From assembly GCF_963678635.1 (NCBI RefSeq), contig NC_087068.1:7095907-7159906 (forward strand): a DNA stretch of 64,000 bases, in the 5' to 3' direction. Position 1 is the stretch's first letter, and each line of letters begins with the position of its first letter. Positions 1 through 13,874 of the stretch are shown here, piece after piece. This DNA comes from Symsagittifera roscoffensis (Eukaryota; Xenacoelomorpha; Acoela; Convolutidae). A program made the position numbers and the translations under genes. The notes under the pieces were generated by a model. It did not search any database and was not told the DNA's origin. It saw nothing but the letters and a program-made list of their open reading frames with translations.

Positions 1-2099
1 ATAACCGAGATAGTCTGGTACTGTGAAAGCTGCTACCGCGCTAAGAACAAGGAGAAGGATTCTCCACGAGTAAAATTGTTCCTCAGGTATGTGGATGATA
101 TTGTTAGATCAGTCTGAGGTGAGCCGAGTTGTGGTTTATAAACTGTCATGTAGTGAATGCACTTTCACCTGTGTCGAACAAATTTTCGACATTTGACCAC
201 TAGAAATGAGGAATAAAAGAAAACAGACTCACCGGTAGGCCTCAACTTTCAGCAATGCAGTCTTGAAGGAAATAGATCAGATCTTAATTGGGAAGTTATA
301 GATAGATCAAACAACCAAACAAAACTGTTAACAATAGAGTCAATACAAATCAGGAAAGAGAAACCGGGCTTGAACACGCGCGATGAGTTTAGGAATAGAA
401 AGTTAACACTGAATAACTAGTCCCAAAATATTTTTGTTTTTTTATTTAAAATTATAACTCAGAAACTTCCAGAGAAAAGAAATAAAAGTTGTGTAATTAA
501 TTTTAGAGTTTAAAATTTTTAAAATCTAAATAGTAATTTTAGAAGTCTAATGGGGGCTAGGGAGTCTACTACCGCTACATCCCACAAGAGCAATAGAAAA
601 CAATTTGTGCTTCATAAGAGCATTCAGGCTTGAATGCCTGGAGAATAACCCTGGCAAAAACGGACATGACAACTATCTTCTATTTTGCATGTGAATTCAT
701 GCTGTTTGCAGACTTTAGAGCCTAATAGACTTCCTATCAAAATTCTGAGTTGTTGCTTCAAGAATTTTAAATATAAATTTTTGCATGAGATGATGTTCCA
801 AAATTGGGAGCCAAATCTATCTTGGAACGTGTTGACTTTTTTTACGTTCATCTTGAATTTTGTTTCGAAACTTGAAATCGAATCAGCATTTTTGATTTTC
901 TTTTTTTAGTTGAGTTTTCCGGGCCCAATTAAATTTTTCCAAGTTCGAACTAACAATTAAGCGCCTCATAATAGGTTCGATCCGCAAGCTTCGAACCAAT
1001 AGTTTCACTTACCTCATTTTTCGCTGGTACTATTTTGGCTAAGAAAGCGGGTTAAGCTAGTAGAAAAGCTGAGGAATCACACAAGCCTCTTTTGGATGCC
1101 GGGAGAACTGCTTGTGAAAACTGACTATCATCCAGTTTCACATTAGTGACCTTGCATACTGAGGTTCTTAGTGTTTGTCATAGCTGTCCACAAAATCAGT
1201 TTGTGAAAAGCAATGGCTCGTACGCAAGAAATATAGGAGTTTTGGCATGCTAATTCACTTTTTTAGGAGGAAAAAATTTTCAAGCTCCATAAAACTTTTG
1301 GTGTGTGCTCAATCTCAGGCCGTAAGTTTGTTCTGATTTCAAGGATCCGGAGTACTACTTTGTAGTCGTCGGCTAAATTTCCATCATCTTAAAAATCAGA
1401 TGTTAATTTTTGACTCTAGCTGTTTGACTATTGTCTGGATTGATTCCGCAAAAAAAGAAGGGCTTCAGGATCACCTAGTTTAGTTCCATTTTCAGACATT
1501 ATGAGAGAGTTTCCACAAAAAATTTGGAAAATAAACCGACCAGATTGAGAAACCTAACGCCTGCAAAAAATGAACAGGAGTTGAAAGATACTCAAGAAGA
1601 TTCACCTGATTTGAGGCTACATATCTATCTGATAATTAACTAACTGCGTATTTGTTCTTTCTGATGGTTTGTTGGTTACATGGGCTCAAATTTTTATAGA
1701 GTTACTAAGAAAAATCTACGGCCAACGGCATTCTAAACTTCAAGAATTGTTGGTTGGAAAAACATAATTGATTAATTTTCTGTAGATATCGGTTTTGACC
1801 TGCCGCGTCGGACGTCGACGTTCCGGGGTTGCAAGCAGAGCCTGGGCTTCATCTGCTAGGGGCTAGGGATTCAAAAACCGTTTCACCCCACAGGATCTGC
1901 CTACGAACAGCACATGGGACAAGTGGTTAACCTTCTCGTCGCTTTTGACCTATTCTGTGGAAGTGACGGAACGAATATGTGAAGATGTTAAAATTTGATT
2001 TTTGAAGGCATCTTCCCTGTCCCTGCACTTCTCAGACTAGATGGGCCATGCCATCCATCTTTGTTACGTCTTTTCCGCAAACGCGTCTGGTTTTTTTTT

Positions 2100-4345
2100 T
2101 TTAAATTAAACACAGGAAAAATTCAATAGCTGTTCTCAGCTGCTTATTTGGTAATTCTAATCCCAGATATTTACACTAGAGGACAACCAATTTTTTCAAT
2201 TTGAACTTATCCCTCATAAAGCAAGTGTCACAACCACTGACATTTCTTCTGTTTTAGAGCCACTTTACCTCCACATGACAGACCAAAAGCGACCACACGG
2301 TTAGATGCTTGTCCCATGGGCTGTTTCTAGCCAGCTCCTGTAGGATGCAAACTGACGTGACCCCGTAGCTCCTAGTAGATTAAGCTCAAGCTCGGTTTGC
2401 AACAACAAAACGCCGTTGTGGAAGATCGCAAAACTAAGAGTTACAGAGGTTTAATTGTTCATGGATAATTTTTTTCGACCCTAATTGTTTGAAGTTTTGA
2501 GTGCCACCGAACCTGGAAGTAAGCTCTGTAACCATTTCAATCAACTAATTCGCTCCAATTTGGCAAAATAAAATTTTTGATTTAGAATTGACAAATCAGC
2601 AGCTTAAAGTGCTATTGAATAAATTTACATCATATTGAATAGCAATACTAAGCTGCTAATTTGTCAATTTTAATTTTAAAATTTTGCACGGGTCAACAAA
2701 CCATCGAGAATATCCGGGTTTCTTATGGTTAAGATTTTTTCAATCCGTAGTTTTTGATCAGTAGTCTCGTTTTTCAAACTCATTTGAGAAATTGCGTGAT
2801 TCAACATAGTTTCTATATTAAGCAATTTGGACGAATTATGAAAATGTAAGTTGGTGAATTTGAGCACTTAGGTTTGCCATTACGTTCGATCTGTTTGTTA
2901 AAAGAGTTTGAGCAACTTTAGCTCCCCGTTTAGTATCACATCCCTCCTGAAAATCCCACATCCCAACCTGTTTTTGAAGTTTTTTGAACCTAGGCGATTT
3001 TCATTAGCAATTCTAAGCTGCTGAACTGTCAATTCTAATAATAGAATTTCACACCGAACGACAACCAATCATTTAATCCGAGCTTATCCTGGTTTGATCC
3101 TGGTTTCTAATCAATTCTAGTCTTAGATTGAAACACGGAATGAGAGTCAACCGTTTCAATCCAAAAAGGTAAACAAAATCAATATCAGTAGGCTCGTAAC
3201 TCAAAACCAATTCTGATTTGTTGATTATAATCATAGATTTTAAAACGGGATGAAAATGAACCATTTCAATCCAAGTTTATCCTGGGTTAACCCTGGTTTC
3301 TAATCAGTTTTAATCTTACGTTGATAAAAAGGTGGATAATCAACCGTTTGTTTCAAAGTAATTTGAGAAATTACATGACTCAAGTTTTTCTAGTATGCCA
3401 TTTAAATGTTAAATAGATGATAATTTCAATAATATTGAGCAATATGGGTTTAAAAAAATTGAGCACTTCGAAGTTCAGTAACAATTCAAATTTGCTATTT
3501 TGCCAAATCGTAAATAAAGTTTTTTTACGGGATGACCAAAAAAAAACAGATTCAAGCCAAACAAATCTTGATTTGATGCTCGTTTTTAATCAATTTTATT
3601 TTTGTAATTTTAATTTTAGGCTTTTTAAGCTTGAATTTCTACTTTTTTTACAAGGGACGACAATCAACCAAATAGGTCCAAACTTATCCTGATTTCACAT
3701 TAGTAGAATCTTGTCTAGAAAACATTCGAGAAATTACGTAACTCAACATAGTTTCTCTAATAATCAATTCAAATGAATTACTTAAATATAATTTTAGTAA
3801 AACTGAACTATTCAGGTTGTCAATGCCCTCTATCAAATTTTGAAAGAATGTGCAGCAATTTTAGCTCCATGTTTCGTACCCCATCCTGAGATGTGTTTTT
3901 TCCAATATTTTGAATGTAGGCGAAGTTCAATAGCAACTTTAAGCAGCTTATTTATCAATTCCAATTTTTGATTATTACACGAGATGGCAATCAACAATTT
4001 TAATTTGTTCTTACCCTGTTTGGATCCTGGTTTCTAATCAATTCTAATCTTAAATTTTTACACGGGGTCAGAATCAAAGATTCTCTTCCGATGTTTTTCC
4101 ATTTCAATCAACCATTTCAATCCAAGTTTATCCTGGTTTCACAACACTAAGCTTTTGTTTCAAAATCATAGTAGTTTCAAAATCTTTTGTGAATCAACGT
4201 AGTTTCTTTATTCAGCAACCTAAAAGAAATCATAAAATATAAGTTTAGAAAAACTGAGCACTTAGGGTCATTACGCTCTATCAAGTTTCTAAAAAAGTAT
4301 ACAGCAATTAATGCTACTCGTTTAATACCATATCCCGCTAAAAAA
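2100..4345. repeat. Nested degenerate repeats inside the 5149-bp unit
   Basis: Two kinds of sub-repeat alternate. One is a phrase like 'caaccatttcaatccaag' plus 'tttatcctggtttc' plus 'taatcaattctaatctta', seen near 3060-3130, 3260-3320, 4030-4060 and 4105-4145. The other is a longer block starting near 'gagaaatt..tgattcaacatag' and running to 'gcaattttagctcc..gtttagtacca', seen near 2785-2960, 3727-3900 and 4190-4345. All recur in copy B about 5.15 kb further on. This is a higher-order repeat structure of satellite type. Confidence 0.7.
2586..2672. repeat. Inverted repeat (stem-loop) in the tandem unit
   Basis: An arm beginning aattgacaaatcagcagctt and continuing to about 2622 is followed after a short loop by its near-complement (about 2636-2672, with 'aagctgctaatttgtcaatt'). 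The same structure is present in copy B near 7737-7823. Confidence 0.7.
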
Positions 4346-4461
4346 ATCCCATATCCCAATCTATCTTTTTTTTTGAATTTTTTTTCAGCTTGTTTAATTA
4401 TAGTTGATTACGGCAAATTAAAAAATTAAGAATGCTTGCATCAGCAAAAAGCCCTGAATGT

Positions 4462-5149
4462 ATTTTATAAAAGTATTTCTTCTTCTTCGTCTTTTTCTTC
4501 TTTATCTTCTTCTTTAGAAAAGAAATAAAAGTTGCTTAAATAATTTTAGAGTTTAAAATTTTTTAAATCTAAATAGTAATTTTAGAAGTCAACCGTGCTT
4601 GGCTAATTTTTTAACATGATGGTTTAGAACAGATTGGGGGTTTAGTTTAGCTTGTTGTAAAAAATTTTACGATGCACATAGTTGCGAAAACATTTGAAAT
4701 TAAATATCTAGAACAGAATGCTCCGATCAGTATCATGAAAAATTACAAAAAAAAATCAGAAAACATATCAAACAAAAATGAAAAAAAAAAACGAAAGCAT
4801 GAGAAAAAACATTCACAACAACTTAAATCAGGTCAAAAATTATCATCGTGACTGAAGTTACTTCACTAGCTTTTCATCATTTCACCCAGACAAAAACCAA
4901 TGGAGAATCATAGCTTAGCGACAATTATAACGTGAATAAAAGTAAACAGAGTCAGAGGGTTTTTTTTCTTTCATAAAATAATCAGAAGTTCAAAAGTATC
5001 GTGGTAACCGAGGTTACAATCAGGATTCCCTTCATAACATATTCCAGTCAAACCCCTTGGAATACAGATGAAAGGAGGTTGAATGCGAAAGTTCCCAAAA
5101 CTGGCATCATCTAAAATTCGGAAAAATATTCGATTATGTGTACACGTCA
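4462..5149. repeat. Part of the 5149-bp unit seen once in the window
   Basis: This stretch joins the two visible copies. It holds a TTC-rich microsatellite (about 4478-4518) and a 75-bp segment (about 4518-4591) that closely matches 475-548 of the same unit. No gene seen. Confidence 0.7.
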
Positions 5150-8100
5150 ATAACCGAGATAGTCTGGTACTGTGAAAGCTGCTACCGCGCTAAGAACAAG
5201 GAGAAGGATTCTCCACGAGTAAAATTGTTCCTCAGGTATGTGGATGATATTGTTAGATCAGTCTGAGGTGAGCCGAGTTGTGGTTTATAAACTGTCATGT
5301 AGTGAATGCACTTTCACCTGTGTCGAACAAATTTTCGACATTTGACTACTAGAAATGAGGAATAAAAGAAAACAGACTCACCGGTAGGCCTCAACTTTCA
5401 GCAATGCAGTCTTGAAGGAAATAGATCAGATCTTAATTGGGAAGTTATAGATAGATCAAACAACCAAACAAAACTGTTAACAATAGAGTCAATACAAATC
5501 AGGAAAGAGAAACCGGGCTTGAACACGCGCGATGAGTTTAGGAATAGAAAGTTAACACTGAATAACTAGTCCCAAAATATTTTTGTTTTTTTATTTAAAA
5601 TTATAACTCAGAAACTTCCAGAGAAAAGAAATAAAAGTTGTGTAATTAATTTTAGAGTTTAAAATTTTTAAAATCTAAATAGTAATTTTAGAAGTCTAAT
5701 GGGGGCTAGGGAGTCTACTACCGCTACATCCCACAAGAGCAATAGAAAACAATTTGTGCTTCATAAGAGCATTCAGGCTTGAATGCCTGGAGAATAACCC
5801 TGGCAAAAACGGACATGACAACTATCTTCTATTTTGCATGTGAATTCATGCTGTTTGCAGACTTTAGAGCCTAATAGACTTCCTATCAAAATTCTGAGTT
5901 GTTGCTTCAAGAATTTTAAATATAGATTTTTGCATGAGATGATGTTCCAAAATTGGGAGCCAAATCTATCTTGGAACGTGTTGACTTTTTTTACGTTCAT
6001 CTTGAATTTTGTTTCGAAACTTGAAATCGAATCAGCATTTTTGATTTTCTTTTTTTAGTTGAGTTTTCCGGGGCCAATTAAATTTTTCCAAGTTCGAACT
6101 AACAATTAAGCGCCTCATAATAGGTTCGATCCGCAAGCTTCGAACCAATAGTTTCACTTACCTCATTTTTCGCTGGTACTATTTTGGCTAAGAAAGCGGG
6201 TAAAGCTAGTAGAAAAGCTGAGGAATCACACAAGCCTCTTTTGGATGCCGGGAGAACTGCTTGTGAAAACTGACTATCATCCAGTTTCACATTAGTGACC
6301 TTGCATACTGAGGTTCTTAGTGTTTGTCATAGCTGTCCACAAAATCAGTTTGTGAAAAGCAATGGCTCGTACGCAAGAAATATAGGAGTTTTGGCATGCT
6401 AATTCACTTTTTTAGGAGGAAAAAATTTTCTAGCTCCATAAAATTTTTGGTGTGTGCTCAATCTCAGGCCGTAAGTTTGTTCTGATTTCAAGGATCCGGA
6501 GTACTACTTTGTAGTCGTCGGCTAAATTTCCATCATCTTAAAAATCAGATGTTAATTTTTGACTCTAGCTGTTTGACTATTGTCTGGATTGATTCCGCAA
6601 AAAAAGAAGGGCTTCAGGATCACCTAGTTTAGTTCCATTTTCAGACATTATGAGAGAGTTTCCACAAAAAATTTGGAAAATAAACCGACCAGATTGAGAA
6701 ACCTAACGCCTGCAAAAAATGAACAGGAGTTGAAAGATACTCAAGAAGATTCACCTGATTTGAGGCTACATATCTATCTGATAATTAACTAACTGCGTAT
6801 TTGTTCTTTCTGATGGTTTGTTGGTTACATGTGCTCAAATTTTTATAGAGTTACTAAGAAAAATCTACGGCCAACGGCATTCTAAACTTCAAGAACTGTT
6901 GGTTGGAAAAACATAATTGATTAATTTTCTGTAGATATCGGTTTTGACCTGCCGCGTCGGACGTCGACGTTCCGGGGTTGCAAGCAGAGCCTGGGCTTCA
7001 TCTGCTAGGGGCTAGGGATTCAAAAACCGTTTCACCCCACAGGATCTGCCTACGAACAGCACATGGGACAAGTGTTTAACCTTCTCGTCGCTTTTGACCT
7101 ATTCTGTGGAAGTGACGGAACGAATATGTGAAGATGTTAAAATTTGATTTTTGAAGGCATCTTCCCTGTCCCTGCACTTCTCAGACTAGATGGGCCATGC
7201 CATCCATCTTTGTTACGTCTTTTCCGCAAACGCGTCTGGTTTTTTTTTTTTTTAAATTAAACACAGGAAAAATTCAATAGCTGTTCTCAGCTGCTTATTT
7301 GGTAATTCTAATCCCAGATATTTACACTAGAGGACAACCAATTTTTTCAATTTGAACTTATCCCTCATAAAGCAAGTGTCACAACCACTGACATTTCTTC
7401 TGTTTTAGAGCCACTTTACCTCCACATGACAGACCAAAAGCGACCACACGGTTAGATGCTTGTCCCATGGGCTGTTTCTAGCCAGCTCCTGTAGGATGCA
7501 AACTGACGTGACCCCGTAGCTCCTAGTAGATTAAGCTCAAGCTCGGTTTGCAACAACAAAACGCCGTTGTGGAAGATCGCAAAACTAAGAGTTACAGAGG
7601 TTTAATTGTTCATGGATAATTTTTTTCGACCCTAATTGTTTGAAGTTTTGAGTGCCACCGAACCTGGAAGTAAGCTCTGTAACCATTTCAATCAACTAAT
7701 TCGCTCCAATTTGGCAAAATAAAATTTTTGATTTAGAATTGACAAATCAGCAGCTTAAAGTGCTATTGAATAAATTTACATCATATTGAATAGCAATACT
7801 AAGCTGCTAATTTGTCAATTTTAATTTTAAAATTTTGCACGGGTCAACAAACCATCGAGAATATCCGGGTTTCTTATGGTTAAGATTTTTTCAATCCGTA
7901 GTTTTTGATCAGTAGTCTCGTTTTTCAAACTCATTTGAGAAATTGCGTGATTCAACATAGTTTCTATATTAAGCAATTTGGACGAATTATGAAAATGTAA
8001 GTTGGTGAATTTGAGCACTTAGGTTTGCCATTACGTTCGATCTGTTTGTTAAAAGAGTTTGAGCAACTTTAGCTCCCCGTTTAGTATCACATCCCTCCTG

Positions 8101-9615
8101 AAAATCCCACATCCCAACCTGTTTTTGAAGTTTTTTGAACCTAGGCGATTTTCATTAGCAATTCTAAGCTGCTGAACTGTCAATTCTAATAATAGAATTT
8201 CACACCGAACGACAACCAATCATTTAATCCGAGCTTATCCTGGTTTGATCCTGGTTTCTAATCAATTCTAGTCTTAGATTGAAACACGGAATGAGAGTCA
8301 ACCATTTCAATCCAAAAAAGGTAAACAAAATCAATATCAGTAGGCTCGTAATTCAAAACCAATTCTGATTTGTTGATTATAATCATAGATTTTAAAACGG
8401 GATGAAAATGAACCATTTCAATCCAAGTTTATCCTGGGTTAACCCTGGTTTCTAATCAGTTTTAATCTTACGTTGATAAAAAGGTGGATAATCAACCGTT
8501 TGTTTCAAAGTAATTTGAGAAATTACATGACTCAAGTTTTTCTAGTATGCCATTTAAATGTTAAATAGATGATAATTTCAAAAATATTGAGCAATATGGG
8601 TTTTAAAAAATTGAGCACTTCGAAGTTCAGTAACAATTCAAATTTGCTATTTTGCCAAATCGTAAGTAAAGTTTTCTTACGGGATGACAGTTTCAAACAG
8701 TTTCAAGCCAAACAAATCTTGATTTGATGCTCGTTTTTAATCAATTTTATTTTTGTAATTTTAATTTTAGGCTTTTTAAGCTTGAATTTCTACTTTTTTT
8801 TTACAAGGGACGACAATCAACCAAATAGGTCCAAACTTATCCTAATTTCACATTAGTAGAATCTTGTCTAGAAAACATTCGAGAAATTACGTAACTCAAC
8901 ATAGTTTCTCTAATAATCAATTCAAATGAATTACTTAAATATAATTTTAGTAAAACTGAACTATTCAGGTTGTCAATACCCTCTATCAAATTTTGAAAGA
9001 GTGTGCAGCAATTTTAGCTCCATGTTTCGTACCACATCCTGAGATGTGTTTTTTCCAATATTTTGAATGTAGGCGAAGTTCAATAGCAACTTTAAGCAGC
9101 TTATTTATCAATTCCAATTTTTGATTATTACACGAGCTGGCAATCAACAATTTTAATTTGTTCTTACCCTGTTTGGATCCTGGTTTCTAATCAATTCTAA
9201 TCTTAAATTTTTACACGGGGTCAGAATCAACGATTCTATTCCGATGTTTTTCCATTTCAATCAACCATTTCAATCCAAGTTTATCCTGGTTTCACAACAC
9301 TAAGCTTTTGTTTCAAAATCATAGTAGTTTCAAAATCTTTTGTGAATCAACGTAGTTTCTTTATTCAGCAACCTAAAAGAAATCATAAAATATAAGTTTA
9401 GAAAAACTGAGCACTTAGGGTCATTACGCTCTATCAAGTTTCTAAAAAAGTATACAGCAATTGATGCTACTCGTTTAATACCATATCCCGCTAAAAAAAA
9501 TCCCATATCCCAATCTATCTTTTTTTTTGAATTTTTTTTCAGCTTGTTTAATTATAGTTGATTACGGCAAATTAAAAAATTAAGAATGCTTGTATCAGCA
9601 AAAAGCCCTGAATGT
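5150..9615. repeat. Tandem 5149-bp unit, copy B (end of array)
   Basis: This is a direct copy of 1-4461. Differences are rare point changes and small indels, for example in the poly-T tract near 2090/7240. The right boundary is sharp: after 'gccctgaatgt' the copies diverge, so the array ends here. Few differences between the copies imply recent duplication or ongoing homogenisation. Confidence 0.95.
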
Positions 9616-11003
9616 TTCGAGTGCCCGAAAAATAAAAGAATTGAAAAAAGTTGAGTTTTTGTTCAAATACCCCCCACACGCTATGCCAATTTGCCGAGTT
9701 AAAAGTTAGATTCTCGTCTAGTAATTTAATAGAAACATAAAAACTTTTGCCTCAATTCAATTTGGAACACTTTATTTGTACATTCCAACACAGTTTTAAG
9801 CTAAAACATTCTAACTTTTCAGGCTTTCAAAAAATGACGGAATCTTTGCGCTCTGGGTGGCTCTTTTTTCTCCAGACAAATTTAAAGTTTTTAAAAAGCC
9901 TTTTTGACAGAACTTTCTTATGTGACTCGAAATTTTGAAACAGTTTGAGACAATTAAGGCTTAGATAATTTTGATCCGTCTTAGAAATCGTTCCAAACTG
10001 AATATAGCGTGCTTTATTCTATTTTGCTCTATGCAAAATGTTTTACTTTGTACTCTGTATAGCGAGTGGGGAGAGGATTTTTAAAGTTTATGTCTCAAAA
10101 AGTCATTTAAATTTTTTTATTGACAGTTTGATCTTTTTCCTACAGCGAACACTACTCAAAAATTCTTAAACGGAGGTCGGAGCTTTCAGGGCTTCGTCTT
10201 GATACGAGCAGTTTTGTTAACTTTGAACTAACAACACTTTCATTATAACTAACAGCCTGGCCCTTTTGTTCTGACTTTAGAAGAAAGTGCGGATTTTTTA
10301 TGCTTGAGGTGGTTTTTTCTACTCGGGTCAATTTTAAAATTTGTTAGTCAGAATTATTTTCGGAGATTTTTATATCATCTGAAAGATATTGTTGTTTTGA
10401 GCTCAAAGTTAAAAAAAAATATGTCACCTGCGATTGTTTTTCTTAAAGCTATGGGGATTTGAAAATTGCTATTTTGGCCAATTTGGGATAATTAACGAGC
10501 GATATAAACCTGGTGAAATCTGTGGCAACTGCTAGTTTTCGGAAAGTCTCGTTTTCCTTATATCCGATTCATGCTTTTTACAACACGCCTAAGCGGCTGA
10601 TTAAGGGGCTCCAAAAAGATATGAGGCAAGTCATTTGGTTGTATTACTAGGATACAAGATGCTAAATACATCTTCTTTGTAGTTTACATTAGCCAGTGGG
10701 GAGATAAATTGAAGAAAAAATGTAAAATTAATTTTTTTTTCGAAATTTTTGTCAATTTTTTAAACAAAATACTCTTAAAATGACTTTAAAGTGCCGTCTT
10801 GTCTTTTATTACATCATATTGGTTGTGATTGGAAACATTTCCGACTTATATAAGGAATACAGAAATGGAATTGGGGGTTTATGCGTGACGCAGCACTATT
10901 AAATCGAATGCCGTACTAAATAAAGTAAGATCTTATCTGGGGCTAACAGAGGGTAAAATCAGGTCAAAACGAGAAAGAAAGAAAATAGTTATAAGGCAAC
11001 AGT
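9616..11003. other. Intergenic, with two fragments of a dispersed repeat family
   Basis: No gene seen. About 9950-10218 matches the dispersed family ending in a 'gatacgagcagtyttgtt' terminus (see 32294-32723). About 10380-10520 matches the inner part of the copy at 19000-19100 ('tcacctg.gat..ttttt..taaagctatggg' then 'ttggccaatttgggataattaacg'). Confidence 0.6.
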
Positions 11004-11158
11004 TTTATTCCATAAAAGTACATTCTTAGAATGGTGATTTAGAATTGGTAGCGGTTAAATTCTAGTGACTCATCAAAGCTTTGACGGTGATATTCTACAA
11101 ACAATTTACTCTTTTCAGTGTTGGTACCTTTTTACCACCTTCCACGGCCTTTCGCCAT
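11004..11158 (-). pseudogene. Possible small gene or processed pseudogene
   Basis: On the minus strand an ATG at 11158-11156 opens eight codons (basic, Lys/Gly/Arg-rich), then an in-frame TAA. The same frame then stays open for about 32 codons with a protein-like composition and ends in TAA near 11042. An AATAAA lies about 40 bases further on (plus-strand tttatt at 11004-11009). A short ORF broken by one stop and followed by a poly(A) signal suggests a decayed small gene or retrocopy. Alternatively the stop lies in a small intron. I do not recognise the family. Confidence 0.25.
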
Positions 11159-13009
11159 GATGATTGAGTGCTCAAATCTTCAAATTATCACTCACGCTCG
11201 CAAAAAATTATCGCTTCCTCTGTGAGAAACAAAGCAATAAGTGAATAAATAAAAGGCTTTAATTTCTCTGTGATGGAGTGCTGAATCATTTAGAAAACAC
11301 TCAATGCTAAAATTTGAAAACAATTTCATCTTAGTTTGAAGTATTTTGATATGCAAAAAAAAATAGTTTTTTTTCGACATAACTTGTGTCTATAAGGATC
11401 GAGGTCGAAGTTTGCGATTTTGGTGATTAATGTTATGTGCGTGCGCACAAACTTTTTGGCGACGAGCGGTTTCTTTATTAGATTCACCAAATTCATTTTT
11501 TGAGCTTGAATTTTGGAGTACCGCAGAGTGGACCACATTTGACGAACTCGAGAAAATGTCATTTTTTATTTTATTTTTTCGAATATTTTGTGACAAACTA
11601 TTGCGTTTTTTGGCACGCCCTCCACCCTCGAATTTCCATATATTGGACTTTGAAATTTTTTAGATGGCTCTTAGCTAAAAGGCAAAAGGACAGCTTATAT
11701 AACAATATCCTTTAAACAAGTGTGCTGTATGCAGTTGTCGCGTTTTATATGAATCAAAAACTTTCTTTATATTAAAAAAACCCTCAAAAATTATTTTTGC
11801 TGCAAAATTGGAAATAAAAGAACAACACAGAAAATTGAAAATAAAATGGGAAACTATTTTCTTTTTACTGCTGTTTTAAATTAACGAACTTTGTGCAACA
11901 TCAACGAACTTTTTGAACTTTCTTTTGCTATATATTTTTTTGCAACATATATAAAAGCAAATTTGTTTTCTTTGTTTCATTTCAGGGAGGCACAATTGAA
12001 CACATGTCGATTTCTTTTCAGAATTTATAAATCGCATTCAAGATTATTGCGGATTTGAACAGCATGTGATTTTTTTCCTTTTAAACGAGAGTTGCAAAAA
12101 AACAAAGCGCAAAATATTATAGGATAGAATAGCAGTTGGTTGAACTAGTTTCAGTTTCAGTTTTGTTTAGTTTGTGGTTCTGAAGTCCCCGTTATTTCCT
12201 GGTTTCGAGCGAAGACCTAATTTTCCACGATAAGCACACAAAATCACTACTATCACTATCACACTTTCTTATTAATGGGTCAACACATAACTGAAAGAAA
12301 AAGCCGTTGAGTTTTATTGCTAATAGCTAAAAGGCAATAGCTGTATGGTAATAACACTGATAAATATTTGAACCAATTTTTCTATTTTCATTCAGTTATT
12401 GATTTAAATCAGCACGTGACTGCTCGTGAAACGAAGAGCCCTCAGGGTTCTGACTGCCCTTTAATGTCTACGAATTTTTTTTTTGAAATATAATTTTCCA
12501 ATAAATTTTGAAATTGATGGTATTTCAGAGAAAAAAATTAAAAAGTTTTCTGAAATTCTTCTACCCAAAGGATACGTTATGTTAAAAGTGGTGAAGGTCG
12601 CGTGTACCAACGTTTTAAGGAGTCCAAATAGCCGCCTCAATTCAACTTGAACAAATTTTTGAGTCGGATGAAAAAAATGCAACTTAAACCTTGTTGGCAC
12701 AAAGTGTTACCACGAAACAAAAGTTTTATAGAGATCCCTTAATATTAGTTGAAAAAAATCCCGCTGTGAAATATTACTTTTTCATAAAAATCATGAAACT
12801 AAAGTAGTGTGTTGATGTTTTGTTGGTCAAAAACTTTTCAAATGTGCATCATGAACAAGTATAATTAAGAGGAAATGAAAAAAAAAATTATATTAAGTTT
12901 AATTGATTATAATTTTCCCAATTTTCACAAAAACCAATGTCTACGAAAAGCATAAAATATAAGCAAATCAGGAGCAAGGTCGAAAACGAAATGGGCAAAC
13001 AAAAGGGAT
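11159..13009. other. Intergenic, no gene recognised
   Basis: AT-rich sequence with short overlapping ORFs on both strands (11192-11715, 12461-12700) that show no domain or codon signature. A short shared phrase with 'gcgttttttggcacgc' near 11600 resembles parts of 16975-17005 and 33960-33985, suggesting another old dispersed repeat. Confidence 0.5.
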
Positions 13010-13215
13010 TTAAAATGATTATAATCGATTATAATAGAATTTTTCCGCAAAACGTATAAATTAGAAATTCGGATGAAAATAATCGACTACAATCAATCAT
13101 AATGAACTATAATCATTATATTTGATTTCAAAAAGAGATTATAATCGATTATTATTTGACTAAAATCAATTTTCTCTCAATTTTTGTATGACCTGTTATA
13201 AAATTTTATTATAAT
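13010..13215. repeat. Clustered ttataatcgattataa palindromes
   Basis: Several complete or partial copies of the 16-bp palindrome ttataatcgattataa and variants (gactacaatcaatcataatg, gattataatcgattatta) are packed in about 200 bp. The same word family forms clusters at 18540-18780 and 19710-19880. It may be a degenerate satellite or a microsatellite-like expansion of a palindrome. Confidence 0.7.
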
Positions 13216-13840
13216 CGATTATTAACGCTTGAAGCTGGATGCGGGAAAGGGTATTTAAAATGCCCACTCAAAGTCTACCTTGAGATTGGGACATGTTGCC
13301 GCGTTATCGTTATGGTTTGCCGCGTTATCGTTATGGTTTATTTGGGGAATAAATGATCACGCTGTTTGCGACCAATTGTTTCTCCTTTTTAAAAATTTTT
13401 CTGGAAATTGATGCGAGCTTGTCAAGTTTCTTGAGGATATCAGTTTTATATCAAACTCATCGGCAGTTCCGCAAAATTTGTTGATAATTATAGGAAATGC
13501 AGACTCGACATCGGAGGGGGAACAAAGCTTAAACCTGGCATCATTTTAAAGTTAAGTCTAGCTTAGCTTTGTTTTCTTAGGTTTTCTTTAAACCTAATAC
13601 TGGAAGCTGTGGCATAAATGAAAATGACAACCTTTAATTTCAGTTTTAAATAGTACAAAAAGCATTCATGAAGGCTAGTTCAAAAACATTGATATTTTTT
13701 TGGAACGACTTCTCCATTCAAGCTAATCAGGGCTTCAAGGAACCTGTTGTAAGTGGACTCTTCTGTGTTGCTTTGTAAAACGTAAGCGCAGGGAGATAAA
13801 AGCCGCTAACCTAAAAATATGCAGTGTACAATTGATGAAA

Positions 13841-13874
13841 CCGAGACGGACGTATCATAAAAGTTCCGTCTCGG
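13841..13874. repeat. Perfect 10-bp stem hairpin
   Basis: ccgagacgga at 13841-13850 and tccgtctcgg at 13865-13874 are exact complements around a 14-base loop. It is probably the relic of a small inverted-repeat element. No transcript evidence can be seen. Confidence 0.6.

Larger units (their letters stand above)
1..4461. repeat. Tandem 5149-bp unit, copy A (left end outside window)
   Basis: Bases 1 onward recur from 5150 in the same orientation with only scattered substitutions and 1-3 base indels, so the window opens inside a tandem array with a 5149-bp period. Similarity stops at 4461, which matches 9615. I see no convincing gene: the short ORFs near 624-909 recur in the other copy only because the DNA is nearly identical. 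The unit is AT-rich and holds degenerate internal repeats and an inverted repeat, listed separately. Confidence 0.95.

Noticed and set aside
624-909. Short ORFs conserved between the two 5149-bp copies (also 5773-6058)
   Set aside because: Conserved only because the DNA copies are nearly identical. Frames overlap on both strands and no protein signature is seen.
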